Source of the DNA: Caldisericota bacterium
GTDB taxonomy: Bacteria; Caldisericota; Caldisericia; B22-G15
Direction: 5' to 3'
Assembly (NCBI GenBank): GCA_003648245.1
Contig: QMOO01000045.1
Coordinates: forward strand, 1-8,584
Length of the DNA stretch: 8,584 bases
In this document: in pieces, positions 1-5,574 of the stretch
Layout of the letters: every line of letters begins with the position of its first letter
How positions within the stretch are numbered: position 1 is the stretch's first letter
Translations under genes and position numbers: made by a program
Notes under the pieces: model-generated
What the model was told of the DNA's origin: nothing
Databases searched by the model: none
What the model saw: only the letters and a program-made list of their open reading frames with translations

Positions 1-40
1 ACCCTGCCTTAAATGAGCAACAAGCTGGACACAGGTTTTA

Positions 41-835
41 CTATGGTTTCTTTATAAACCCTGGCTTTACTGAGCCACTGGGTCCCATTCCACCACTTAC
101 TATCTTGCCCTTCTTAAGGTCCACAAAAAAGGTTGCACTGTATCCCTTAGGAAGTAAATCTGACTGAACCTCTATGCTTGCATACTTTTCCTTTCCATTG
201 GGGAATGTGTATCCTTTTACACTTACGATTGTTGCATTAGAGAGGTCCACATACTTCTCTTTTTCTATTGCTTCATCTTCATCTGTGATAATAAAACCAC
301 CATTTTTATTACCTTCATCTCCATTCTCTGGCGGAGCAGTCATTACAGGTATAGGAAAGTTTTTAACTTCAGGAGAATTCCTAAAGATTTCAATGGCTCT
401 ATTCCTTTCCTCCTCTGTAAGAGAGGCAGGTTCAGGCATTGAAATCTTCATAATCTTAGCCTCCTTCGTATCCACAGTAACTTCTTTTCCATTAACTGTA
501 ACTATTACTATATTACCTTCAACTATCATATCCTCGTCGTCCACCGTTACATGCATTTCTTTTGCTATAACATCTTTTGCGATCTGCTTTGCGCTTGTAA
601 CTCTTCTTGCTGGTAGAACTGTAGATAGGATCAGAGCAACAACCACTATGCTTGTCACCACTGCTAACGCAAGCACCCTCCTCTTCATAATTATCATCCT
701 CCTTTCTTGGATAATTTTGGGAAAGGAGGTCCTCACTTTTTTAATCAATCTCTCTTTAGCTTGAAGAGAGTCCTTTTCATTTGGCTCCGGAGCTTTAATG
801 CTTTTAAGTTGCCTTATTAATTCTTCTTTTCTCAT
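41..835 (-). CDS. Putative membrane-anchored anti-sigma factor (sigma-operon single-pass membrane protein)
   Basis: This 264-residue protein is coded directly after the ECF sigma gene, and its ATG lies 1 nt beyond the sigma stop codon. I chose the start at 835 because an AAGGAGAG ribosome site sits 5 nt upstream; an upstream in-frame ATG at 895 lies inside the sigma gene and lacks this support. A charged N-terminus of about 50 residues is followed by one strong hydrophobic segment (about residues 54-74) after a KRR cluster. About 190 polar residues follow, predicted to be outside the membrane. Position and topology fit an anti-sigma factor that holds the sigma factor at the membrane. I see no His/Cys zinc anti-sigma motif in the N-terminal part, so the class is not the common ZAS type. 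The outer part has two stretches (about residues 80-132 and 192-252) ending in a VD..(K)G/A.I pattern that loosely recalls PepSY folds; this is weak. Function is inferred from context. Confidence 0.6.
   Translation of the reverse strand: MRKEELIRQLKSIKAPEPNEKDSLQAKERLIKKVRTSFPKIIQERRMIIMKRRVLALAVVTSIVVVALILSTVLPARRVTSAKQIAKDVIAKEMHVTVDDEDMIVEGNIVIVTVNGKEVTVDTKEAKIMKISMPEPASLTEEERNRAIEIFRNSPEVKNFPIPVMTAPPENGDEGNKNGGFIITDEDEAIEKEKYVDLSNATIVSVKGYTFPNGKEKYASIEVQSDLLPKGYSATFFVDLKKGKIVSGGMGPSGSVKPGFIKKP
698..729 (-). promoter_or_regulatory. Hairpin that buries an internal ribosome binding site
   Basis: On the minus-strand transcript CCTCCTTTC (721-729) is perfectly complementary to GAAAGGAGG (698-706), leaving a 14-nt loop. 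The second arm is a near-ideal Shine-Dalgarno sequence. It lies 9 nt before an in-frame ATG at 688 (and directly abuts an ATG at 697) within the putative anti-sigma gene. Initiation at 688 would give a form starting MKRRVLALAVV, with only the membrane segment and outer domain. Pairing and spacing are seen directly; a regulatory role is inferred. Confidence 0.5.
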
Positions 836-836
836 C

Positions 837-1460
837 TTATCTCTCCTTTCCTTGTTTTTCGGGAGAAAAGGTTGGCCATTCCTTTTCCTCCCCATTATAT
901 AGGCGTAAGAAATCTGAATCTGTTACACTCCTTTCTATCTCTCTTTTTAAAGCCTTCAATGCTCTGTGCAGAGTAACCCTTACACCAATTGGGGTTTTAC
1001 CCATAATGGCACAAATTTCCTTCGTCTTCTTATTTTCAAAAAATTTTAAGATGATAATTGTTTGATAGGAAAGAGGAAGATGCTGAAGGTGTTTATGAAT
1101 AATCTTATATTTTGCATCAACATCAAGTTCTTCCTCCGGATCATTAATTGATGAATTTTCTTTTGAGTTCAAGCCTTTTCTTTCTTTTCTGACTTTTCTG
1201 AAGTGTTCATTGATGAAACTTGTTGCAATTTTCAGAACCCAGATAATAAAAGGAGACTTTCTTCTAAATGATGCGAGATGCTCTAATGCATACAGGAATG
1301 TCTCCTGTGTAAGATCTTCAGTGAGACTTTTGTTTAGAGTTCTTCTGTAGATATACCTGTATACTTCCCTATAATGAAGGGATATCAATTTTTCTGCTGC
1401 TTCTCTATTGTTTAATGCTTCTTCTATCAATTTATTCTCGTCCATCTTCATATCTTTCAT
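837..1460 (-). CDS. ECF-type RNA polymerase sigma factor
   Basis: This is a sigma-70 family factor of the extracytoplasmic-function type, about 207 residues from the ATG at 1460. Region 2 spans roughly residues 20-95, with the typical DLTQETF core and an aromatic, basic stretch ending in FRKVRKER. A poorly conserved linker follows, then region 4 (about 123-176) with LPLSYQTIIILKFFENKKTKE and the helix-turn-helix GKTPIGVRVTLHRALKALK. Region 3 is absent, as expected for ECF factors. About 30 residues follow region 4 and resemble nothing I recognise. The frame stays open to a TTG at 1508, but that would place promoter-like sequence inside the gene. ATGs at 1460, 1451 and 1445 are all possible starts, and none has a clear Shine-Dalgarno sequence. 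The gene is coupled to the downstream membrane protein, its likely anti-sigma factor. The family assignment is firm; the regulon and signal are unknown. Confidence 0.88.
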   Translation of the reverse strand: MKDMKMDENKLIEEALNNREAAEKLISLHYREVYRYIYRRTLNKSLTEDLTQETFLYALEHLASFRRKSPFIIWVLKIATSFINEHFRKVRKERKGLNSKENSSINDPEEELDVDAKYKIIHKHLQHLPLSYQTIIILKFFENKKTKEICAIMGKTPIGVRVTLHRALKALKREIERSVTDSDFLRLYNGEEKEWPTFSPEKQGKER

Positions 1461-1467
1461 ATTATAA

Positions 1468-1493
1468 GGCGCAAAATATATTAAAGTGTTACA
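1468..1493 (-). promoter_or_regulatory. ECF-type promoter candidate of the sigma factor gene
   Basis: Reading the minus strand, TGTAAC (1488-1493) is followed after 16 nt by CGCC (1468-1471). This resembles the TGTAAC plus CG-type -10 recognised by ECF factors such as Bacillus sigma-X, and suggests autoregulation. A sigma-70-like TATAAT (1461-1466) directly abuts the ATG at 1460 but lacks a good -35. A start about 7 nt after either -10 would fall at or just inside the first codons, so the message would have little or no leader. Confidence 0.4.
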
Positions 1494-1509
1494 GTAATTT
1501 TGATACAAT
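1481..1509 (+). promoter_or_regulatory. Possible extended -10 promoter of the CPBP protease gene
   Basis: TGATACAAT at 1501-1509 is a TGn-extended -10 with five of six matches to TATAAT. The sequence 17 nt upstream, TTAAAG (1481-1486), is a poor -35. It faces the protease gene and overlaps the divergent sigma-factor promoter region. Support is the match alone. Confidence 0.3.
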
Positions 1510-1564
1510 TAAGGAGGTCATACACTAAATAAAGATGAATATAAGGAGTGAGGGTGATACAAAA

Positions 1565-2353
1565 ATGTTACTAAGTAGAGTATTTGCTTTGGTTGAATGC
1601 TCTCTATTTTTAGCCACATTTTTTGTTTCAGCATGGTATTTTGAAATGATTCAGGGGACAGAAACATATGGTTTTTATTCAAAGTTAATTATGATTCTCC
1701 TGGGATTTATCGGCATATTAGTTCATGGGAAACCAAGAGAGTATGGGTTGGTGCCTAAAAATCTGAAGTTTAGCCTAAAATGGAGCCTTTATATATTCCT
1801 TCTCTTCATCGGGTTAGGTTCTATAGCAATTTTATTAACCATCCTGTTTATAAGAGATAACTTAAGGTTTGATTTTGGGATGTTGATTGTTGATTTTATA
1901 TGGTATTTTATCTTTGTTGGATTTGCTGAGGAGTTTTTCTTTAGGGGGTTTATTCAAAGCAGATTAAATGAGGTTTTCACAGGGAAATATAAGAAAATTA
2001 TTGGCATAGAATTTGAGTGGAGCAGAGGAACGCTGATTACAGCAATATTCTTCTTTGGATTGCCGCATCTACTTGTATTGATTAATCCATTTACAGTTAG
2101 AGTCCAGTTCTCTGTATTTATTCTTATAATGTCATTTGTGTTTGCACCATTTTTGGGAGTAATATTTGGAGTTTTAAGAGAGAAAACTGGCAGTATAATA
2201 GTTCCAGCAGTTCTTCATGCAATGATTGGTTTTGTTGGGTTTGGTATGGGAAGAATAACCGGAATGATGATTTCAAATATAGTAGTGGCAATTGCTCTCT
2301 TCATATTCTTCGCATTTTTCTTTGAGAAGATACTCAAGAGTGAATCAAAATAA
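1565..2353 (+). CDS. CPBP (CAAX/bacteriocin-processing) family intramembrane metalloprotease
   Basis: This protein of about 262 residues is highly hydrophobic, with roughly seven to eight membrane segments. It carries the signature of CPBP/Rce1-type intramembrane proteases: the EExxxR motif in AEEFFFRGF (Glu122, Glu123, Arg127), a FxxxH-like motif in FFFGLPH (His168), and a third conserved His in VLHAMIG (His218). The third motif lacks the Asn/Asp often found four residues after the His. I chose the ATG at 1565 over the in-frame ATG at 1535 because a GAGGGTGAT ribosome site lies about 7 nt before it, and the protein then begins at the first membrane segment. Family members cleave prenylated proteins, process peptides, or cut membrane-bound regulators; the substrate here is unknown. 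The gene is divergent from an ECF sigma/membrane anti-sigma pair, so a role in releasing that sigma factor is conceivable but only inferred. Confidence 0.85.
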   Translation: MLLSRVFALVECSLFLATFFVSAWYFEMIQGTETYGFYSKLIMILLGFIGILVHGKPREYGLVPKNLKFSLKWSLYIFLLFIGLGSIAILLTILFIRDNLRFDFGMLIVDFIWYFIFVGFAEEFFFRGFIQSRLNEVFTGKYKKIIGIEFEWSRGTLITAIFFFGLPHLLVLINPFTVRVQFSVFILIMSFVFAPFLGVIFGVLREKTGSIIVPAVLHAMIGFVGFGMGRITGMMISNIVVAIALFIFFAFFFEKILKSESK

Positions 2354-2370
2354 TTAAGGGTAGAGAAGAG

Positions 2371-2398
2371 TTGACATAATTTTAAATTTATATATAAT
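2371..2398 (+). promoter_or_regulatory. Sigma-70-type promoter of the arsR-nifX-like operon
   Basis: TTGACA (2371-2376) and TATAAT (2393-2398) both match consensus exactly and are 16 nt apart. Transcription would start near 2405, leaving a leader of about 30 nt that contains AGGAG (2426-2430), 5 nt before the arsR ATG. Confidence 0.85.
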
Positions 2399-2426
2399 TA
2401 TATCAACATATAATTATATATTGATA
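2392..2426 (+). promoter_or_regulatory. Tandem palindromic operator for the ArsR-type repressor
   Basis: The 12-bp palindrome ATATAATTATAT occurs twice, at 2392-2403 and 2408-2419, spaced 16 bp start to start. The second copy is the core of a larger palindrome (2401-2426) flanked by TATCAA and TTGATA; only one of its 13 base pairs is mismatched. The first copy contains the -10 box and the second covers the expected transcription start. This placement is typical of an autorepressor operator. The palindromes are seen directly; binding by ArsR is inferred. Confidence 0.65.
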
Positions 2427-2435
2427 GGAGAATAA

Positions 2436-2708
2436 ATGAGAGAAGAGATAAGAATATTTAAAGCATTGTGTAATGAGGTTAGATTAGAGATAGTTAAGGC
2501 ACTGCTGGATGGAGAAAAGTATGTGTCCGAGATAATTCCCTATGCAGGAAGAATGCAACCAGCTGTATCCATGCAACTTGCAAAGCTTGAATACTTGGGC
2601 ATTGTTGAATCAAGAAGAGAGGGAGGAAGAGTGTATTATAGAATTGCCAATGAGAAAATTAAAAGAATTCTAAGGAGAATACTGAAGGTGATTAATGATG
2701 AAAAGTGA
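2436..2708 (+). CDS. ArsR-family winged-helix transcriptional regulator
   Basis: This is a small 90-residue DNA-binding protein with the ArsR fold. The N-terminal helix carries ALCNEVRLEIVKALL, matching the family's AL..p.RL.Il..L pattern. A helix-turn-helix follows, with the recognition helix around PAVSMQLAKLEYLGIV (about residues 42-57). The wing is ESRREGGRVYYRI (about 58-70), and a dimerisation helix closes the protein. The ELCVCDL metal site of arsenic/cadmium sensors is absent: the equivalent segment reads GEKYVSEI, and the only cysteine is Cys12. A classical thiol metal sensor is therefore unlikely. The ATG is supported by AGGAG 5 nt upstream. The gene is followed after 29 nt by a NifX-like gene and probably represses its own operon through the palindromes upstream. 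The effector is unknown. Confidence 0.9.
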   Translation: MREEIRIFKALCNEVRLEIVKALLDGEKYVSEIIPYAGRMQPAVSMQLAKLEYLGIVESRREGGRVYYRIANEKIKRILRRILKVINDEK

Positions 2709-2737
2709 TGCAATCTTTAAAAAATGGAGGTGAAAAA

Positions 2738-3223
2738 ATGAGAATTTGCTTTACTTCAGATCAAAGGAATGGATTGGAGAGTGTTATGAGTTATCACTTT
2801 GGGCGTTGTCCCTATTTTGTCATTGTGGATGTTGATGAAAATGGGAATGTCTCAAATGTGGAGTCCATTCCAAACCCATTCGCCAGCTCCCATAATCCAG
2901 GAGAGGTTCCATCCTTTATGAAATCAAAAGGCGTAGATGTGGTAATAACAGGCGGCATGGGACCAAAAGCTCAGCAGTATTTTGCCGATATGGGAATAAA
3001 GGCTGTTATTGGTGTGTATGGTAGAGTGAAAGATGCCCTGGAGGAGTATCTTCAGAAGAAGGTGCGTTTCGTTTCCACTCCTAAAAGTAATGAAGTGTCT
3101 TCTAAAGAAGAATCTGAAGGGGATAAAGAGGTGGAAAGACTTAAAAAGGAGATTGCTTTCATAAGAGGAGAGATTGCAGATTTAAAGTCCATGATTAAAG
3201 AACTCTTGGAAAAACCAAAGTAA
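2738..3223 (+). CDS. NifX/TM1290-like (dinitrogenase Fe-Mo cofactor family) protein with C-terminal coiled coil
   Basis: The protein has 161 residues from the ATG at 2738, which is preceded by GGAGGTGA; an earlier in-frame GTG at 2705 overlaps arsR and lacks such support. Residues 1-106 match the NifX/NafY/TM1290-type fold. Visible marks are the MRICFTSD start, HFGRCPYFVIVDV (about 20-32), the GVDVVITGGMGPKAQQYF motif (about 65-82) and a final YGRVKDALEEYL helix. Family members bind Fe-Mo cofactor precursors in diazotrophs. Stand-alone copies are widespread in anaerobes without nitrogenase, and their role is poorly known. No nif genes are visible here. A polar linker (about 107-130) leads to a heptad-like helix (about 131-158) with regular Leu/Ile positions, an addition to the usual domain of roughly 110-125 residues. 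Co-transcription with arsR suggests it acts with, or is controlled by, that repressor. Confidence 0.82.
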   Translation: MRICFTSDQRNGLESVMSYHFGRCPYFVIVDVDENGNVSNVESIPNPFASSHNPGEVPSFMKSKGVDVVITGGMGPKAQQYFADMGIKAVIGVYGRVKDALEEYLQKKVRFVSTPKSNEVSSKEESEGDKEVERLKKEIAFIRGEIADLKSMIKELLEKPK

Positions 3224-3247
3224 TTGAGAGCTGAAGTCAAGGAGGGT

Positions 3248-3508
3248 TTAAAGCCTATCAAGTTTAAAATCTGGGGTGCAGGCGTTGGAGAGAGTGACGA
3301 CCATAACAACACTTCTGTCCTTTGTTACTTCTTTCCACACATCTTTAAGGAAGTCAAAAATTCTGTCTTCTTCTCCCCAGATAATTGTTGCAAAGGAGTT
3401 TACTTCAAATTTTAATTCACTCTCTTTAAGTTTCTCCCAGAATTTGTTTAGTGCGGGAGAAAGAGATTTCTCCCGCAGTGGATAGATACTTACCTGAATC
3501 CCAATCAT
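3248..3508 (-). CDS. Small YkoF-like protein (thiamine/hydroxymethylpyrimidine-binding type)
   Basis: This 86-residue protein resembles a single YkoF-type domain. It has the GIQVSIYPL start (residues 3-11), a central FATIIWGEEDRIFDFLKD (39-56) corresponding to the family's ST..rG....vFd.lk, and VVMVVTLSNAC (67-77) corresponding to its HVVM..T.S..CPG. In Bacillus, YkoF has two such domains and binds the thiamine precursor HMP; the shorter MTH1187/YqgV group binds thiamine. The ligand here is not known. The ATG follows the stop of the DUF996 gene by 1 nt, so translation is probably coupled; no separate Shine-Dalgarno sequence is seen. It is the last gene of the minus-strand operon and ends 24 nt from the convergent NifX-like gene. 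An 11-bp inverted repeat lies within codons 11-19. Plus-strand open frames over the same bases look like shadows. Confidence 0.7.
   Translation of the reverse strand: MIGIQVSIYPLREKSLSPALNKFWEKLKESELKFEVNSFATIIWGEEDRIFDFLKDVWKEVTKDRSVVMVVTLSNACTPDFKLDRL
3452..3477 (-). repeat. Perfect 11-bp inverted repeat inside the YkoF-like gene
   Basis: TGCGGGAGAAA (3452-3462) and TTTCTCCCGCA (3467-3477) form a perfect stem around a 4-nt loop, a GC-rich patch in AT-rich surroundings. No T-run follows on either strand, so it is not a standard intrinsic terminator. A further TTTCTCCC at 3431-3438 repeats part of one arm and could compete for pairing. Structure is seen; function is unknown. Confidence 0.55.
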
Positions 3509-3509
3509 T

Positions 3510-4019
3510 TTAAATTGTGTCCGGTAGAGAGAAAAATGCTATTATCTGAAAGATGGAGCCAACGAGTGAAACTATACCACCAACGGCTATGATGAGTAAA
3601 ATTGCGCCCCAGAAGAATAGATTTCCAGCTGTGGCAAAGTTTTTCTCTCCTGTTACTTCAGATAGACCAACAAGTCCTTTCTTCATGAAGTAGGTTCCTA
3701 CAATCATTACTATCCATGCAATAACAAAAGCCACTATAACACCAATTGCTACACCACCATGTCTTCTCATAATTGCCATTAAGACAAAGGCACCACCAAC
3801 AAAAGCGATGATTATGGATCCCACAATGTTAATGATTGCTCCCTTGAGATAATCATTAAATACATCATCACGATTTGTTGCATCAGTAATCTTCTTAATG
3901 GCAATTATTACAAGGATAAATCCCACAAGGGATATTATCCAGCCAGCCTTTGGAATAAATGAAAGCAATGCAAGTATACTTCCAATTCCTCCCATTAACT
4001 TGGCATCTTTAATGTCCAT
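3510..4019 (-). CDS. DUF996 family integral membrane protein
   Basis: This 169-residue protein starts MDIKDAKLMGGIGSILALLSFIP, a typical opening of the DUF996 family found mostly in archaea and thermophilic bacteria. About four to five hydrophobic segments are visible (roughly residues 8-22, 27-43, 60-83, 90-112 and 133-162). Between the second and third is a charged loop with KKITDATNRDDVFNDYLKG, the other family hallmark. No catalytic motif is seen and no function is known for the family. The ATG is preceded by AGGAGGTG about 4 nt upstream and overlaps the last codons of the methyltransferase gene by 11 nt. The YkoF-like gene begins 1 nt after its stop. The tight packing suggests all three are made together, though a shared pathway is not evident. 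Confidence 0.82.
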   Translation of the reverse strand: MDIKDAKLMGGIGSILALLSFIPKAGWIISLVGFILVIIAIKKITDATNRDDVFNDYLKGAIINIVGSIIIAFVGGAFVLMAIMRRHGGVAIGVIVAFVIAWIVMIVGTYFMKKGLVGLSEVTGEKNFATAGNLFFWGAILLIIAVGGIVSLVGSIFQIIAFFSLPDTI

Positions 4020-4698
4020 GAGCCACCTCCTTTCTTGCCAGTATTATTGATAAAGCACCAGAGTTCGGAAAAAATTTTTTAAATCTCCTCTCCCAAAAAT
4101 TTATATTATTTGTGTTCCATGGTGGAAGAAACATGCATGTTTTCTTTACAACAATCTTCCAGCCATCACCAAATAGTGTTTCAAGAAGATTCGGGGAGTA
4201 AAACCTTGCCTTCTTAAATACATCCTCACTCTTAAAAAGCCCCTTAATCCTTCTTATAAAAGCCCATAGGGAGAGAGAATTCAGTGTAACAAGTAGAAAC
4301 TCACCTCCTCCTTTAAGCACTCTAAGTGACTCTTCAACAAGGTTTTCTGGTTCCTTCATGAATTCAATGGCTGTCATAGAGAATATAAAGTCAAATTCCT
4401 CATCTTCAAATGGCAATGGATAATTAAAATCGTGTTTTATAGTTTTAAATCCCCTTTTTCTTGCAACCTCCATCATCTTCTCTGAGATATCTATGCCAAC
4501 TACTTCAAAGCCTCTTTCCTTCAATAGTAGTGTAAACAACCCTGTTCCAATTCCAAGATCCAGCGCTCTTTTGCCTCTTCCATTCGGTATGAGTTCTTCA
4601 ACACACTTCTTTTCAATTACATATACCTTCTTTCCAAGAGGTGTTTTAAACCACGAGTCATATGAATCAGCGTATTTATCAAATATTGGTTCTTCCAT
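4009..4698 (-). CDS. Class I SAM-dependent methyltransferase (Methyltransf_11 type)
   Basis: This 229-residue soluble protein has a Rossmann-type SAM-binding core. Motif I is ALDLGIGTGLFTLLL (about residues 45-59). The acidic residue at the end of strand 2 is Asp70 in VVGIDISEKM. Post-I and motif II follow in HDFNYPLPFEDEEFDFIFSMTAIEFM (about 89-114, with the usual LPF.d..FD pattern), and motif III is VLKGGGEFLLVTLN. The N-terminal FDKYADSYDSWF resembles UbiE/BioC-type small-molecule methyltransferases. The C-terminal part (about 140-229) is variable and gives no substrate clue. Its ATG overlaps the MTA phosphorylase stop by one base (TAATG), a typical coupling arrangement, and no own Shine-Dalgarno sequence is seen. 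Its 3' end overlaps the DUF996 gene. Family is sure; substrate is unknown. Confidence 0.87.
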   Translation of the reverse strand: MEEPIFDKYADSYDSWFKTPLGKKVYVIEKKCVEELIPNGRGKRALDLGIGTGLFTLLLKERGFEVVGIDISEKMMEVARKRGFKTIKHDFNYPLPFEDEEFDFIFSMTAIEFMKEPENLVEESLRVLKGGGEFLLVTLNSLSLWAFIRRIKGLFKSEDVFKKARFYSPNLLETLFGDGWKIVVKKTCMFLPPWNTNNINFWERRFKKFFPNSGALSIILARKEVAHGH

Positions 4699-5528
4699 TA
4701 GATAAGAGGTATAAAGTTCTCTCCTGAAAATCTTGCACCCTTAAGTGCCTCTCCGCACTCACACTTTTCTCTCTTTTTGGGAATTTCCTTTATCATTTCA
4801 AAGAGAAGAGTCTTTAGTTTATCAAGGTTCTCGTTAAATATCTTTATGACCATCTCGTGAGACACAGGCTCAACCTTTCCTTCTGCCACAAGTCCTACAT
4901 CATAATCTGTAACAAGGGATATGTTTACATAGCACATCTCAAGCTCCCTTGCAAGCACTGCTTCTGGATACTGAGTCATGTTTATAACATCCCAACCCAT
5001 GGAGGTGAACCACTTACTTTCAGCCTCAGTGGAGAATCTTGGACCCTCAATTACAACAACAGTTCCTTTTTCATGATGCGAGTACCCAAGCTTTTTCAAA
5101 TTTCTTATAGCTATCTCTCTAAGTTCAGGGCAGTAGGGCTTTGCAAAGGAGATGTGAGTTGTTATTGGTCCATCATAGAAGGTTCCTATTCTACCACTGG
5201 TTCTATCTACAAGCTGATCACATACAACAAAATCACCAATTTTAACATCTGGATTGAGACTCCCAACGGCATTTGGGGCTATAATTCTTTCAACACCCAA
5301 TCTTTTCATTGCCCATAGATTTGCTCTGTAAGGGATTTTGTGGGGCGGGTACTGATGATCTCTTCCGTGTCTCGGAAGGAAGGCAACTCTTTTTCCTTCA
5401 ATTTCTGCAATGGTTATCTTGTCTGAAGGAAAGCCGTAGGGAGTTTCAATGGTAACCTCTTCCACATTTTCAGCAAATTTATAAAATCCTGTACCACCAA
5501 AAACACCAATTAAAACTTTCTTTTCCAT
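4698..5528 (-). CDS. mtnP: S-methyl-5'-thioadenosine phosphorylase (purine nucleoside phosphorylase family 2)
   Basis: This enzyme splits methylthioadenosine (MTA) with phosphate into adenine and methylthioribose-1-phosphate, the first step of MTA salvage after polyamine synthesis and other SAM-consuming reactions. The 276-residue length is normal for the trimeric family. Visible motifs are IGVFGGTGFY (7-16), LPRHGRDHQYPPHKIPYRAN (51-70, phosphate and sugar site), APNAVGSL (84-91), VVIEGPRFSTEAES (158-171), VINMTQYPEAVLARE (181-195) and VTDYD (206-210). The Asp of TDYD favours a 6-amino purine, hence MTA or adenosine; MTI or inosine preference cannot be excluded. A Cys256-Glu-Cys258 pair near the C-terminus recalls the CxC disulfide of Sulfolobus MTAP II. 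The start is supported by AAGGAG 7 nt upstream. It lies 46 nt after the HD gene and overlaps the methyltransferase gene by one base. Confidence 0.92.
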   Translation of the reverse strand: MEKKVLIGVFGGTGFYKFAENVEEVTIETPYGFPSDKITIAEIEGKRVAFLPRHGRDHQYPPHKIPYRANLWAMKRLGVERIIAPNAVGSLNPDVKIGDFVVCDQLVDRTSGRIGTFYDGPITTHISFAKPYCPELREIAIRNLKKLGYSHHEKGTVVVIEGPRFSTEAESKWFTSMGWDVINMTQYPEAVLARELEMCYVNISLVTDYDVGLVAEGKVEPVSHEMVIKIFNENLDKLKTLLFEMIKEIPKKREKCECGEALKGARFSGENFIPLI

Positions 5529-5574
5529 ATACCCACTCCTTTCCTTAAGTCTAATTAAAGTTTACCATAATCTT

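Noticed and set aside
1..40. Start of a further gene downstream of the putative anti-sigma gene
   Set aside because: Only 40 bases are available, with no ribosome site or ATG on the minus strand; nothing can be supported.
174..764. Long plus-strand open frame (196 codons) opposite the putative anti-sigma gene
   Set aside because: It is Ser/Thr/Ile-rich without domain features or a ribosome site, and lies antisense to a gene with strong start and context support.
1461..1508. Longer sigma factor starting at the TTG at 1508
   Set aside because: The added residues do not resemble sigma sequence, no ribosome site is present, and the segment holds promoter motifs.
3452..3477. Intrinsic terminator
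   Set aside because: The stem is strong but no T-run follows on either strand, and it lies near the 5' end of a coding frame.
3224..3485. Two short plus-strand frames and one minus-strand frame around the YkoF-like gene
   Set aside because: They overlap the YkoF-like frame or the NifX-like gene, and only the YkoF-like frame shows family motifs and operon spacing.
4493..4705. Plus-strand frame opposite the methyltransferase N-terminus
   Set aside because: It is antisense to SAM-binding motif I and has low-complexity Ser/Pro composition.
4857..5318. Plus-strand open frame (153 codons) inside the MTA phosphorylase gene
   Set aside because: It is antisense to a clearly conserved enzyme and has no recognisable motif or ribosome site.
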